A program made the position numbers and the translations under genes. The notes beneath the pieces were generated by a model. The model did not search any database and was not told the DNA's origin. It worked only from the letters and a program-made list of their open reading frames with translations. Below, piece by piece: positions 36,800 to 46,266 of a stretch of 64,000 nt of DNA. The DNA comes from Mycobacterium sp. IS-1590 (GTDB lineage: Bacteria; Actinomycetota; Actinomycetes; Mycobacteriales; Mycobacteriaceae). The first letter of the stretch is position 1; each line of letters begins with the position of its first letter. Where the stretch lies: assembly GCF_001500025.1 (NCBI RefSeq), contig NZ_LQIW01000012.1:186001-250000 (forward strand). Direction: 5' to 3'.

Positions 36800-39652
36800 T
36801 CAGCGGGAGTTATCGCAATAGCGCAGGAGGGCTGCCCGGGCGAGCGCCACCGCCTCGGCGCCCGTCGGAGCGGCGTGCTCAGGGTCGGCTTCGGCGTCGT
36901 TGAGCGGCGAATCTTTTCCGGCGGTGAGCAACGCCTGGTGAAGTGCGAGCGCATCGCCGTCGGCCCCGACCCGGGCGAAGAACCGGGCGACGTAGCGCAG
37001 GTTGAGCCACTGTTGGCTCCAGTCCCCCACCCGGTCCCAGTGGTCCAGCACGTCGACGAAAGCGGTTGCCGCATCGGCGGGTTCACCGTGCACGGCCCGG
37101 GTCGACGCGACCTCCATCAGCGCGATGCCATACCACCAGAGGTTCGCAACCGAATCGGCAAGCGCGGCGGCCTCGTCGAACAACTGCAGCGCGCGATCGG
37201 GCTCGGATTTCTTGAGCACCAGCCCCAGCGCGTAGCGGCCCATCGATCGCGCCGTCGCGTTTCCGGTCTCGTCCGCGACACGCACCGCCTCCTCGGCCGC
37301 CGCCACCCCCTCGCTCGGGACCCGCAGGGCGGCATGGCATACCGAGATGTAGAACAGCGTCCACACGAGACGAATCGGATCGGCGTCGTCCCTGGCACGC
37401 TGTGCCTCCGCCTCGTAGTGCAGCAGGCTTGCGGCCGCATCGCCCTCGTAGAGTGCGACGTCGGCCAGCACGTCGGCGGGGTAGGCGACGCGAGCGGTGC
37501 CGCGGGCAGGAGGGCGGCCCTGTGCGAGCGTCGCGAGCCTACGGGCCGCATCGAATTCGCCCCTGTTCCAAGCCCCGCGCGCGGCGAAGCCGACGGCCGC
37601 GGCGTAGAGCGGGTGGGCGGGATCGGCCGCTTCGACGGCGCGTTCGGCCCACCCTGCCGATTCGTAGCTGTGTCGTAGGTGGACGACTTCGGGTAGTGAG
37701 GTCACCAGCCGCAGCGCGGTGTCGACGTCTCGAACCGAGAGCGCGTACTCGAACGCGGCTCGCAGGTTGTCGTAGTCGGGCAGCATCATGTCCACCCACA
37801 TCCGCTCGTCAGGGCCGTGCATACCGGCAGCCGCGCCTTCTGCCAGCGCGGTGAAGTACTCGGCGTGCCGCGACGCCACGGAGTTGTCAACATTGTTGCG
37901 CTGCAGGCGATCCCGCCCATATGCGCGAAGCATCTCCAGAACCGTGTAGCGTGTCCGGCCAACCGATGTTTGCCGCGTCACCATCGATTTCTCGATGAGG
38001 CCGGTGAGTGAGTCGAGCGTGTCGTCTTCGTCGCCCGCGCCGCAAACCGCGTGCGCGGCTTCGACGTCGAATCCGCCCGCGAACACCGACAGCTTGGTGA
38101 ACAGTTGCTGTTCGGCATCGGTCAACAGCTGGTAAGACCAGTCGATGGTCGCGACGAGGCTCTGTTGACGAGGACTGCCCCGCGCGCCGCCGCTGAGCAA
38201 CCGCAACCCGTCCAACCGGCGCGCGACGTCGAGGCTGCTCATGGCGCGCATCCGGGCGGCGGCCAATTCGATTGCCAGTGGCAGACCGTCGACGCGTCGA
38301 CAGATTTCGGCGACGGCGCCCACGGGCTCGTGTTCCAGGGCGAAATCGTGCCGGCTCGCCCTGGCTCGGTCGACGAATAACTGGGTGGCCTCGTCGAGCG
38401 GAAGCGGTGACACCGGCCAGATGTGTTCACCGTCAACGCCGATCGCTTCTCGGCTGGTGGCCAGTACCACGACATCGGGGCAGTTGCCCACAATCGAGTC
38501 GGCCAGCGTCGCGGCCGCGTCGAGCAGGTGTTCGCAGTTGTCCAGAACCAGCAGCAGGTTCTTCGCGCGCAGGTAATCGATCACTGTTTCCTCGATGCCC
38601 AGGCCGTGGCGTTGCTGCAGGCGAAGTGCGGCGGCCACGGTATGGCCCACGGCTGCACCGTCATCCAGCGGGGCGAGCTCGACGAGCGTGACTCCGTCGG
38701 CGAAGCGCGCTTGCGCCATGGCCGCGGCCTCGAGTGCCAGGCGGGTCTTGCCCACGCCGCCGACCCCGGTCATCGTGACCAGTGAACGCTCACGCAATAC
38801 GTCGACGACGTGGGCGACCTCGTCGTCGCGCCCGACAAAACTGGTGCTTCGCCGCGGCAGGTTCATCCGGGGTCGGGCGCTGACGGCCACCGGTGGTCCG
38901 GCGGCCGGAACCGGAGCCGCCCGGTCACCCTCCAGGAGCTGCATGTGCACCTGTTGCAGCGCCGGACTCGGATCCGCGCCCAGATCCTCGACGAGCCGCT
39001 CACGCATCGCGCGGAACGTCTCGAGTGCGTCGGCCTGACGGCCACACCGGTACTGCGCCACCATCAGCTGCGCGGCCAACCGTTCGTCGAGCGGGTGATC
39101 GGTCAGCATGGTGGTCAGTTCGGGGAGCACCTCGGCGTGCCTGCCGGCCCGCAACGCGGCGTCGTTGCGATCCAGTGCGACAGCGAGTCGTTCGGCGTGC
39201 AGGGCGTTTCTGACCTCGTTCAGCCACGGGGTGTCGAGCGTGACGAATGGGTCGCCACGCCACAGCTGCAGCGCCCGGGCGAACAGCTCGTCGGATTCGA
39301 GGGGGTCGACTGCGGCGCGCGCCTGGTTGCTCAGATGCCGAAATCGGTGCAGGTCGACGCTCATCGGATCGGCCACCAGGGCATAGCCGCCGGACTCCCG
39401 CGCGATGTCGGCGTCCGCGCTGCGCCCGATGACTGCTCGCAACCGAGACACGTAGGCCGCCAGCGCATTACGCGCACGGTGGGGCGGTTTGTCGGCCCAC
39501 ACCCGATCGATCAGCTGGTCGGACGGGACCGGGCGGTTCAGGTCGATCAGCATCGCGACGAGAACCGCACGCTGGCGGGCGTGCCCGATGTCGACGCGTT
39601 CACCGTCGACCTCGGCCCCGACGTCGCCGAGCAGCCGGAACATCACCGTCAC
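36800..39652 (-). CDS. SARP/AfsR-type regulator with NB-ARC and TPR domains
   Basis: A protein of about 950 aa. Domain order: winged-helix DNA-binding domain of the OmpR type (residues 5-95, RLLGDVGAEVDGERVDIG), bacterial transcriptional activator domain (95-245, FRHLSNQARAAVDPLESDELF), a nucleotide-binding NB-ARC/STAND core with Walker A GVGGVGKTR and LLLVLDNCEHLL, then helical repeats of TPR type to the end. Such regulators respond to a signal by ATP-driven oligomerisation. The GTG at 39652 has GGAAG 8 nt upstream; an ATG three codons later is possible. Target genes are unknown. Confidence 0.85.
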   Translation of the reverse strand: MTVMFRLLGDVGAEVDGERVDIGHARQRAVLVAMLIDLNRPVPSDQLIDRVWADKPPHRARNALAAYVSRLRAVIGRSADADIARESGGYALVADPMSVDLHRFRHLSNQARAAVDPLESDELFARALQLWRGDPFVTLDTPWLNEVRNALHAERLAVALDRNDAALRAGRHAEVLPELTTMLTDHPLDERLAAQLMVAQYRCGRQADALETFRAMRERLVEDLGADPSPALQQVHMQLLEGDRAAPVPAAGPPVAVSARPRMNLPRRSTSFVGRDDEVAHVVDVLRERSLVTMTGVGGVGKTRLALEAAAMAQARFADGVTLVELAPLDDGAAVGHTVAAALRLQQRHGLGIEETVIDYLRAKNLLLVLDNCEHLLDAAATLADSIVGNCPDVVVLATSREAIGVDGEHIWPVSPLPLDEATQLFVDRARASRHDFALEHEPVGAVAEICRRVDGLPLAIELAAARMRAMSSLDVARRLDGLRLLSGGARGSPRQQSLVATIDWSYQLLTDAEQQLFTKLSVFAGGFDVEAAHAVCGAGDEDDTLDSLTGLIEKSMVTRQTSVGRTRYTVLEMLRAYGRDRLQRNNVDNSVASRHAEYFTALAEGAAAGMHGPDERMWVDMMLPDYDNLRAAFEYALSVRDVDTALRLVTSLPEVVHLRHSYESAGWAERAVEAADPAHPLYAAAVGFAARGAWNRGEFDAARRLATLAQGRPPARGTARVAYPADVLADVALYEGDAAASLLHYEAEAQRARDDADPIRLVWTLFYISVCHAALRVPSEGVAAAEEAVRVADETGNATARSMGRYALGLVLKKSEPDRALQLFDEAAALADSVANLWWYGIALMEVASTRAVHGEPADAATAFVDVLDHWDRVGDWSQQWLNLRYVARFFARVGADGDALALHQALLTAGKDSPLNDAEADPEHAAPTGAEAVALARAALLRYCDNSR

Positions 39653-39710
39653 GCTCACAGCTTCCACCAGGGCCAACCGGGTGTCGGCACTATTCGTCAA
39701 GTACGGACAA

Positions 39711-40565
39711 TCAGTGCCCCGATGCGGTCTTCGTGGCGGTGATCAGCAGATACTCGGCGTCGTACCCGGTTGCCGTCGAGCGGGGCCAGTCGGTGAGAAA
39801 CCGTAGGAAGTCGCGGTCGAGGTCGGCGATACGCTGCGGCTCACTGGCGTTGAAGGCGTAGGTGGCGATCGTCGGCCCGTAGTTGCGCTTCCAGTACTCC
39901 CTGAACTCGAGCGGGCTCGCGCAGCGATCCATGCGAACGGTTCGCCGCTGCATCCGCAGATCGGTCACCCGGTCGGCGAACAGCGACTGCACGTGCGATT
40001 CGTCTCCCCACAGCGGTGCGGGGCTCGCACCGGGCGGCGGGGGCGGTGCGTAGGGCTTCATTGTCTTGAAGAGGTTGCCGATGAACCCCTCGGGAGTCCA
40101 GTTGATCATTCCGATGGTTCCGCCCGGTCGGCACACCCGCACCAGCTCATCGGCGGCGGCTTGATGGTGCGGTGCGAACATCGCTCCGACGCACGACATC
40201 ACGACGTCAAAGCTGTTGTCGGCGAACGGCATCGCTTCGGCGTCCGCTTCGACCCACTCGATCTGGACTCCGTGCCGGTCGGCGATCGCGCGCCCCGCGG
40301 TGAACAACTCCGGCGTGAGGTCGCTTGCCGTGACGGCCGCACCCGCGGTGGCGGCCGGGATGGCCGCGTTGCCGGAGCCCGCGGCGACGTCGAGCACGCG
40401 GTCGCCCGCGCGGACTGCGCAGCCGCGCACCAGTTCGGGGCCCAGCTCGGGAATCAGCTCGGCGGCAACGGCCGGGTAGTCACCCGACGCCCACAGCGCC
40501 CGGTGTTTGGCCTTAAGTGCGCGGTCGGCATCGTGTTCGGTCGTGTTGTCCAGGGTGTTCTTCAT
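39711..40565 (-). CDS. SAM-dependent methyltransferase
   Basis: A 284-aa class I methyltransferase. Motif I VLDVAAGSG is at 57-65, with VTASDLTPEL and AEAMPFADNSFDVVMSCVGAMF as later SAM-binding blocks, then VCRPGGTIGMINWTPEGFIG. The C-terminal third resembles methyltransferases acting on small molecules or polyketides. The ATG at 40565 has GAGG 9 nt upstream. It lies 58 bp upstream of the SARP gene in the same orientation, so the two may be co-transcribed. Substrate unknown. Confidence 0.85.
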   Translation of the reverse strand: MKNTLDNTTEHDADRALKAKHRALWASGDYPAVAAELIPELGPELVRGCAVRAGDRVLDVAAGSGNAAIPAATAGAAVTASDLTPELFTAGRAIADRHGVQIEWVEADAEAMPFADNSFDVVMSCVGAMFAPHHQAAADELVRVCRPGGTIGMINWTPEGFIGNLFKTMKPYAPPPPPGASPAPLWGDESHVQSLFADRVTDLRMQRRTVRMDRCASPLEFREYWKRNYGPTIATYAFNASEPQRIADLDRDFLRFLTDWPRSTATGYDAEYLLITATKTASGH

Positions 40566-40690
40566 GATCGTGCGCCTCGGTTTTCTCCTGCCCGTCACCC
40601 ACCGGCGAGCATGGTCATCTGACGGCTTCGACGATCGGTCGAGGATGTGAAGCAACGCTTCGGTAATCGTGAAATTCCCTGGTCAGGCGT

Positions 40691-41020
40691 TCAGCCGTGC
40701 CGGGCGCCGATCCAGTGCAGCAAGTCGTGCACGATCTCGTCGTCGAGACGGTAGCTCACGGCCCGTCCCACCCGCGTGGCGCTGACCCAGCCCTGCTGGC
40801 GCAACACGCGAAGCGCCTGCGAGACGGCGTTTTCCGACCGGCCCAATGCCGATGCGAGGTCTCCGACGCGGATTCCCGGCACTCGGTGCAACGTGAGCAG
40901 AATCTCCAGCCGATGCGGGTCCGACAGCAGGTCGAACCGCTGCGTCCAGCTGGCGGTGTCGACGTCGGCCAGCGCCGACGCCGCGCGTTCGACGTCCACC
41001 TGGCCGACTGGCTCGTTCAC
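40691..41020 (-). CDS. ArsR/SmtB family metal-sensing repressor candidate
   Basis: A 109-aa winged-helix protein: RFDLLSDPHRLEILLTL, VGDLASALGRSENAVSQALRVLRQQGWV as the recognition helix, and a wing SATRVGRAVSYRL. The last helix reads DDEIVHDLLHWIGARHG, with Asp94, His98, His102 and His108. These are suitable for an alpha-5 metal site as in NmtR or SmtB. There is no Cys, so Ni/Co/Zn is more likely than Cd/Pb/As. A TACATT box 7 nt before the GTG indicates a leaderless start. It lies 4.3 kb from the cobalt transporter operator and is a candidate to bind it. Confidence 0.82.
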   Translation of the reverse strand: MNEPVGQVDVERAASALADVDTASWTQRFDLLSDPHRLEILLTLHRVPGIRVGDLASALGRSENAVSQALRVLRQQGWVSATRVGRAVSYRLDDEIVHDLLHWIGARHG

Positions 41021-41027
41021 GGGACTC

Positions 41028-41033
41028 AATGTA
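41028..41033 (-). promoter_or_regulatory. leaderless -10 box (TACATT) of ArsR gene
   Basis: TACATT on the minus strand ends 7 nt before the GTG at 41020 and there is no Shine-Dalgarno sequence. Further upstream GCGCACG (41042-41048) and CGTGCGC (41065-41071) form a 7-bp inverted repeat that might be an operator. Confidence 0.4.
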
Positions 41034-41142
41034 GCGCCGATGCGCACGCTCGCGGGCGCATGACCGTGCGCGAATGTCGATAAATGACCGGCGTGTCGGC
41101 GACTTACACGCACGCTGGCGAGGATTGTGTGGGGGCGCGGTG

Positions 41143-41892
41143 CTAGTCGAGGAAACCGTGCAGCAGCGCCGCGGACCCCTCGACGTGGGCCCGCATCGCT
41201 GACGCCGCACCCTCACCGTCGCCGGCGAGGATCGCGAGCACGATCGCCTCGTGCTGCTCGTCGGAATGGGCGATGTTGCGTGGCAGCAGCGGGATCCGGT
41301 CGAGCAGGGCATTGAGCCGCATCCTGTTCTCGGCCAGCAGCGGGACCAGCGACGGCGATCCGGCGGCCTCGGCGATCGCCAGGTGCAGGCGAGAGTCCAG
41401 GCGGCGGTAATCGTCGGGGGCGGCGGCGCGAACGTCGGCCATCCGGGCCCACAGCACCTCGCGTTCGGCAGCGGCGAGGGTCCGGGTGGCCGCCATCCGC
41501 GCGGCGCCGACTTCCAGGATCTCGCGCAGCCGTAACGCGTCGTCGATCTCCGCGCATGTGACCGCATCGGCCTCACCGGTGGGTCGCGGCAGCTCGTCGG
41601 CGAGGAACGTCCCGCCGTACCGTCCGCGCCGCGACACCAGGTAGCCCGCGTCGGACAACGACTTGATCGCCTCGCGCACGGTGTCGCGGCTGACGCCGAG
41701 CCGTGAGGCCAGTTCCCGCTCGGGCGGTAGGCACTCACCGGGCGCCAGCACGCCGAGCCGGATCATCTGCAGGAGCCGGGCCACGGCGTCCTCAAAGGCG
41801 TTACCCCCACGCACCGGGCGCAGCAGCGCTTCGGCCGCCACTTCCGCGGCGAAGCCGGCGTGCGTCACCGGCATCTCCGAGTCGGCCGACAT
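41143..41892 (-). CDS. GntR family (FadR/FCD) transcriptional regulator
   Basis: A 249-aa regulator. The winged helix is at about 40-95 (PGECLPPERELASRLGVSRDTVREAIKSLSDAGYLVSRRG in pieces). The C-terminal FCD domain has the metal-binding pattern: Asp and His in DSRLHLAI, then His in EQHEAI and His in RAHVEGS. FCD regulators sense carboxylated metabolites, often intermediates of the pathway they control. It is the last gene of the minus-strand glnA4-GATase-ald-SDR string (2-bp gap to SDR), so it most likely controls that pathway. Confidence 0.88.
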   Translation of the reverse strand: MSADSEMPVTHAGFAAEVAAEALLRPVRGGNAFEDAVARLLQMIRLGVLAPGECLPPERELASRLGVSRDTVREAIKSLSDAGYLVSRRGRYGGTFLADELPRPTGEADAVTCAEIDDALRLREILEVGAARMAATRTLAAAEREVLWARMADVRAAAPDDYRRLDSRLHLAIAEAAGSPSLVPLLAENRMRLNALLDRIPLLPRNIAHSDEQHEAIVLAILAGDGEGAASAMRAHVEGSAALLHGFLD

Positions 41893-41894
41893 GA

Positions 41895-42668
41895 CTACAG
41901 CGGCGTGACGTAGTGACCGCCGATGCCGCCGTCGACGAGGAACGACGAGGCGGTGATGAACGACGCGTCATCGCTGGCGAGAAAGGCCACCGCGGCCGCG
42001 ATCTCGTCGGGTTCGGCGAACCGGCCGGCCGGAATGTGCACCAACCGCCGTGCGGCCCGTTCGGGATCCTTGGCGAACAGCTCCTGCAGCAGCGGAGTGT
42101 TCACCGGTCCGGGGCACAGCGCGTTAACCCGGATCCCCTGGCGCGCGTACTGCACGCCCAGTTCACGCGACATCGTCAGCACGCCGCCCTTGGAGGCGGT
42201 GTAGGAGATCTGGGATGTCGCCGAACCCACCACCGCCACAAAGGAAGCCGTGTTGATGATCGAGCCCTTCTGCTGTGGCACCATGTGGCGCAGCGCCGCC
42301 TTGCAGCACAGGAACACCGACTTGAGGTTGACGTCCTGCACCCGCTGCCAGGCGTCGATGCCGGTGTTCTCGATCAGATCGTCATCGGGGGGGCTGATGC
42401 CCGCGTTGTTGAACGCGATGTCGACCGATCCGTAGGTCTCGGCGGCGGTGTCGAACAGCTTGTCCACGGCCACCTGGTCGGAGACGTCGAGCTGGACGAA
42501 GGTGCCGTTCAGATCGTCGGCGACGGTTTTTCCGGCCGCCGGGTCGATGTCGCCGATCACGACGGACGCACCCTCGGCCTTCATTCGCTTGGCGCTTGCC
42601 AGGCCGATGCCGCTGGCCCCGCCGGTGATGACGGCGACCTTGCCCGCCAAACGTTGCGTCAGATCCAT
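41895..42668 (-). CDS. short-chain dehydrogenase/reductase
   Basis: A 257-aa classical SDR. Cofactor loop TGGASGIG (15-22), NNAG at 87-90, catalytic Ser142, Tyr156 and Lys160 (SYTASK). Asp39/Asp41 after strand 2 (IGDID) favours NAD+. The start overlaps the aldehyde dehydrogenase stop (TGATG at 42666-42670). Placed directly after an aldehyde dehydrogenase, it could oxidise an alcohol to the aldehyde that enzyme then uses. This fits the proposed amino-alcohol route. It matches Rv2857c by order. Confidence 0.88.
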   Translation of the reverse strand: MDLTQRLAGKVAVITGGASGIGLASAKRMKAEGASVVIGDIDPAAGKTVADDLNGTFVQLDVSDQVAVDKLFDTAAETYGSVDIAFNNAGISPPDDDLIENTGIDAWQRVQDVNLKSVFLCCKAALRHMVPQQKGSIINTASFVAVVGSATSQISYTASKGGVLTMSRELGVQYARQGIRVNALCPGPVNTPLLQELFAKDPERAARRLVHIPAGRFAEPDEIAAAVAFLASDDASFITASSFLVDGGIGGHYVTPL

Positions 42669-44032
42669 CAGGCCTCCTGCACCGCGATGAACACGTTCTT
42701 GGTCTCGGTGAACGACAGCGGCGCATCCGGGCCGAGTTCGCGCCCGAGGCCGGACTGTTTGAAGCCGCCGAACGGCGTGTTGTACCGCACCGAGGAATGC
42801 GAGTTGACCGACAGGTTGCCCGCTTCCACCGCCCGCGACACCCGCACCGCCCGCGACAGGTTCTCGGTCCAGATCGACCCGGACAACCCGTATGGGGTGT
42901 CGTTGGCGAGCGCGATCGCGTCGGCCTCGTCGTCGAACGGCAGCACGGTGACCACCGGACCGAAGATCTCCTCGCGCACCGTGCGGTCGGTGCGCTGCGG
43001 CGTGAGCACCGTCGGCGGGAACCAGTACCCGGGCCCCGATGGAGCCGAACCCCGGAACGCGACGGGCGCGTCGTCGGGCACGAACGACGCGACGGTCTTC
43101 CAGTGTCCCTTCGACACCAGCGGGCCCATCTCGGTGTCTTTGGCGCGCGGGTCGCCGACCACGACGCCTTGTACCGCGGGCTCGAACAATTCCATGAAAC
43201 GGTCATAGATGTTGCGCTGCACCAGAATTCGGCTGCGTGCACAACAGTCCTGCCCCGCGTTGTCGAACACCCCGTACGGCGCGGTAGCCGCCGCCTGCTC
43301 CAGATCGCAGTCGTCGAAGACGATGTTGGCGCTCTTACCGCCGAGCTCGAGGGTGACGCGTTTGACCTGTTTGGCCGCGCCCGCCATGACCCGGGTGCCG
43401 ACCTCGGTGGAGCCGGTGAACACCACTTTGCGCACATCGGGATGCGAGACGAACCGTTCCCCGACCACCGACCCCTTACCGGGCAGCACACAGAACAGGT
43501 CGGCGGGGATGCCCGCCTCGACGGCCAACTCCCCCAGCCGGATCGTGGTGAGCGGCGTCCACTCCGCGGGTTTGACCAGCACGGCGTTGCCCGCCGCGAG
43601 CGCGGGCGCGAAGCCCCAGGCGGCGATCGTCATCGGAAAGTTCCACGGCGTGATGACGCCGACCACCCCGAGCGGCTCGTTGAACGTCACGTCGATGCCA
43701 CCGGCGACCGGAATCTGCCTGCCGGACAGGCGTTCCGGCGTAGCGGCGTAGAACTGCAGCACATCGCGGACGTGGCCGGCCTCCCACTCGGCGTTCCCGA
43801 TGGGGTGCCCCGAGTTGGCGACCTCGAGCGCCGCCAACTCGTCGATGTGAGCATCGACCGTCGCGGCGAACGCGCGCAGCGCGGCCGCCCGGTCGGCCGG
43901 TGCCTGCCGCGCCCATTCCCGTTGTGCCGCTTTCGCCCGGGCCACCGCATCGTCGACCGCGGCCTCGTCGGTCTGCTCGACGCTGGCCAGCAGCTCCTCG
44001 GTCGCCGGGTTGATCACGTCGGAAGTGCTCAA
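42668..44032 (-). CDS. aldC: aldehyde dehydrogenase
   Basis: A 454-aa NAD(P)+-dependent aldehyde dehydrogenase. Asn131 in TPWNFP, Glu229 in TLELGG, catalytic Cys263 in GQDCC and the C-terminal FGGFKQSGLGRE are all present. The protein starts at a TTG (44032) that overlaps the stop of the upstream amidotransferase (TTGA); the result is close to the length of mycobacterial AldC. In context it would oxidise a gamma-glutamyl aldehyde to the acid, as PuuC does in putrescine use. The substrate is inferred. Confidence 0.9.
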   Translation of the reverse strand: MSTSDVINPATEELLASVEQTDEAAVDDAVARAKAAQREWARQAPADRAAALRAFAATVDAHIDELAALEVANSGHPIGNAEWEAGHVRDVLQFYAATPERLSGRQIPVAGGIDVTFNEPLGVVGVITPWNFPMTIAAWGFAPALAAGNAVLVKPAEWTPLTTIRLGELAVEAGIPADLFCVLPGKGSVVGERFVSHPDVRKVVFTGSTEVGTRVMAGAAKQVKRVTLELGGKSANIVFDDCDLEQAAATAPYGVFDNAGQDCCARSRILVQRNIYDRFMELFEPAVQGVVVGDPRAKDTEMGPLVSKGHWKTVASFVPDDAPVAFRGSAPSGPGYWFPPTVLTPQRTDRTVREEIFGPVVTVLPFDDEADAIALANDTPYGLSGSIWTENLSRAVRVSRAVEAGNLSVNSHSSVRYNTPFGGFKQSGLGRELGPDAPLSFTETKNVFIAVQEA

Positions 44033-44808
44033 GCGTTCACCCTTTCTCGTGCATATGCGTCCGCCGCTTCGACGACGGCGGCGAACAGCCGCAGGTCGTC
44101 GAGGCGCTCTTCGGGATGCCACTGCACGGCCACGACGAACGCGTCCGGGTGTGTGGTCCTGTCGAGTTCGACCGCCTCGATGACGCCGTCGTCGTCCTGC
44201 GCGCTGATCACCAAGCCGTCGCCGAGTCGGTCGATGGCCTGGTGGTGGTAGCACTGCGCGTCCGACGACTCGCCGATGAGCTCGGCTATCCGGGTGCCCG
44301 GCACGGTGCGGACCGTCGACGTGGTGAACACCGCGTTGCCCTGCTGATGGCGGTTGTGTCCGATGACGTCGGGCAGGTGCTGGTGCAGGGTGCCGCCCAG
44401 CGCGACGTTGAGGACCTGGGCGCCGCGGCAGATGCCCAGCACCGGCATGCCGCGTCGCATCGCGCCGCGCACCATCGCGAACTCGAACTGGTCACGGCGC
44501 CGGTTGTCCTCGATGTCGGCGTCGGTGGCCGGGTGCGGGTTCTGGCCGTAGTGAGCGGGAACGACGTCACGGCCACCGGTGATGACGACGCCGTCGAGGC
44601 CGTCGAGCAACCGGTCGGCGATGTGGTCGTCGACGGGCTGCGGCGGAAGCAGAACCGAGATGCCGCCGGCCAGTTCGACGCCCTCGAAGTAGATCGCGGG
44701 CAAGAAGCTGGCCCGCACATCCCACACCCCGCTCTGCGCCTGCTGCAGGTAGGTGGTCAACCCGAGTACGGGCCTGCGATTCTGCCCGCGCGCACTAGAG
44801 CCGCTCAA
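44029..44808 (-). CDS. class I glutamine amidotransferase, gamma-glutamyl hydrolase (PuuD-like)
   Basis: A 259-aa peptidase C26-type hydrolase. Nucleophile Cys127 in GICRGAQ, His231 and Glu233 in VQWHPEE, plus ITGGRDVVPAHYG near 77-88. PuuD-like enzymes cleave gamma-glutamyl amides to free glutamate and the amine product. The TTG at 44808 is used; it overlaps the glnA4 gene by 14 bp and has GAAAGG upstream, but the start is not certain. It matches Rv2859c by order. Confidence 0.85.
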   Translation of the reverse strand: MSGSSARGQNRRPVLGLTTYLQQAQSGVWDVRASFLPAIYFEGVELAGGISVLLPPQPVDDHIADRLLDGLDGVVITGGRDVVPAHYGQNPHPATDADIEDNRRRDQFEFAMVRGAMRRGMPVLGICRGAQVLNVALGGTLHQHLPDVIGHNRHQQGNAVFTTSTVRTVPGTRIAELIGESSDAQCYHHQAIDRLGDGLVISAQDDDGVIEAVELDRTTHPDAFVVAVQWHPEERLDDLRLFAAVVEAADAYARERVNA

Positions 44809-46162
44809 AACCGCGAACCCTTTCCCAGTCCGTGACGGCGGCGTTGAACGCGGCCAACTCGACACGGGCGTTGTTGAGGTAGTGCTCGACCACCTCGTCG
44901 CCGAACGCGGCCCGCGCCACCTCGGACTTCTCGAACAGCGCCGCGGCCTCGGCGAGGGTGGTCGGAAGCCGTTCGACGCCACTGGTGTACGCATTGCCCT
45001 CCGTCGGCTCGGACAGTTCGAGTCCGCGTTCGATGCCGTACAGACCGCCGGCAATCAGCGCCGAGACCGCCAGGTACTGGTTGACGTCACCGCCGGGGGC
45101 CCGGTTCTCCATCCGCATACCGTGGCCGTGGCCGACGACGCGCAGCGCGCAGGACCGGTTGTCCAGACCCCACGCGATCGCGGTCGGGGCGAAACTGCCG
45201 TCGACGAACCGCTTGTAGGAGTTGATGTTTGGCGCGTAGAACAGCGTCAGCTCCCGCAAGGTGGCCAGCTGCCCGGCCACGAAGCTGCGGAACATCGGCG
45301 ACATGCCGAGCGGGTCGGACTCGTCGGCGAACACCGCTGCACCGTCGTCGCCTCGCAGCGAGATGTGCACGTGGCAGCTGTTGCCTTCGCGTTCATCGAA
45401 TTTCGCCATGAACGTCAGGCTCTTGCCGTGCCGGTCGGCGATCTCCTTGGCGCCGTTTTTGTAGATCGTGTGGTTGTCACAGGTGACCCGGGCATGGTCG
45501 AAGCGGAACGCGATCTCCTGCTGGCCGAGATTGCACTCCCCCTTGACACCCTCGCAGTACATGCCCGCACCGGTCATGCCGAGCCGGATGTCGCGCAGCA
45601 GCGGCTCCATCCGTGTCGAGCCGAGCATCGCGTAGTCGACGTTGTAGTCCGAGGCCGCCGTCAAACCGCGATACCCCTTGGCCCACGCCTCGCGGAAGCC
45701 GTCGTCGAACACCATGAACTCGAGTTCGGTCCCGACGTAGGGCACCAGACCGCGTTCGGCGAGCCGGTCGATCTGCCGGTTGAGGACGCTTCTGGGGGCC
45801 TGCTCGACCGGGCCGCCGTCGTGCCAACCCAGATCGGCCATCACCATCGCGGTGCCCGGCAGCCACGGAATCCGCCGCAGCGTCGAGAAGTCCGGCGTCA
45901 TCACCATGTCGCCGTAGCCGGTCTCCCAACTCGACATCGAGTACCCGTCAACGGTGTTCATGTCGACGTCGACGGCCAGCAGATAGTTGCAGCATTCTGC
46001 GCCGTGCTCGGCGACCTCCTCGAGGAACAGCCGAGACGACACCCGCTTACCGGTGAGCCTGCCCTGCATATCGCAGAAGGCGACGATCACCGTGTCGATC
46101 TCGCCGTCGGCGATCATGCGCTCGAGATCGGCCTGCGACAACATGCCCGATGTGACGCTCAT
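44795..46162 (-). CDS. glnA4: GlnA4-type gamma-glutamyl-amine ligase (glutamine synthetase family)
   Basis: A 455-aa glutamine-synthetase-fold protein. Catalytic blocks: VGTELEFMVF, ECNLGQQEIAFRFDHA, GNSCHVHISL and ENRAPGGDVNQYLA. It is shorter than GlnA1, and the N-terminal domain is of the type seen in gamma-glutamylpolyamine and gamma-glutamylethanolamide synthetases. It should join glutamate to an amine with ATP. The neighbours (amidotransferase, aldehyde dehydrogenase, SDR, permease) support a catabolic role, not nitrogen assimilation. The ATG at 46162 has GGAAAGG about 11 nt before it. Divergent from the permease. Confidence 0.88.
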   Translation of the reverse strand: MSVTSGMLSQADLERMIADGEIDTVIVAFCDMQGRLTGKRVSSRLFLEEVAEHGAECCNYLLAVDVDMNTVDGYSMSSWETGYGDMVMTPDFSTLRRIPWLPGTAMVMADLGWHDGGPVEQAPRSVLNRQIDRLAERGLVPYVGTELEFMVFDDGFREAWAKGYRGLTAASDYNVDYAMLGSTRMEPLLRDIRLGMTGAGMYCEGVKGECNLGQQEIAFRFDHARVTCDNHTIYKNGAKEIADRHGKSLTFMAKFDEREGNSCHVHISLRGDDGAAVFADESDPLGMSPMFRSFVAGQLATLRELTLFYAPNINSYKRFVDGSFAPTAIAWGLDNRSCALRVVGHGHGMRMENRAPGGDVNQYLAVSALIAGGLYGIERGLELSEPTEGNAYTSGVERLPTTLAEAAALFEKSEVARAAFGDEVVEHYLNNARVELAAFNAAVTDWERVRGFERL

Positions 46163-46266
46163 CCGTGGTGGGGCCTTTCCTTCGACGGCGCGAGATTGCC
46201 GGTAGTCAACCATCGGCCGTGACACGCTCCGGCGTTCGCCCAAGTCTTTTACCGAGATGTCACTTC

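Noticed and set aside
41042..41071. GCGCACG/CGTGCGC inverted repeat upstream of the ArsR gene
   Set aside because: Seven-bp GC-only arms with a 16-nt spacer arise easily by chance in this genome, so it is only mentioned with the promoter.
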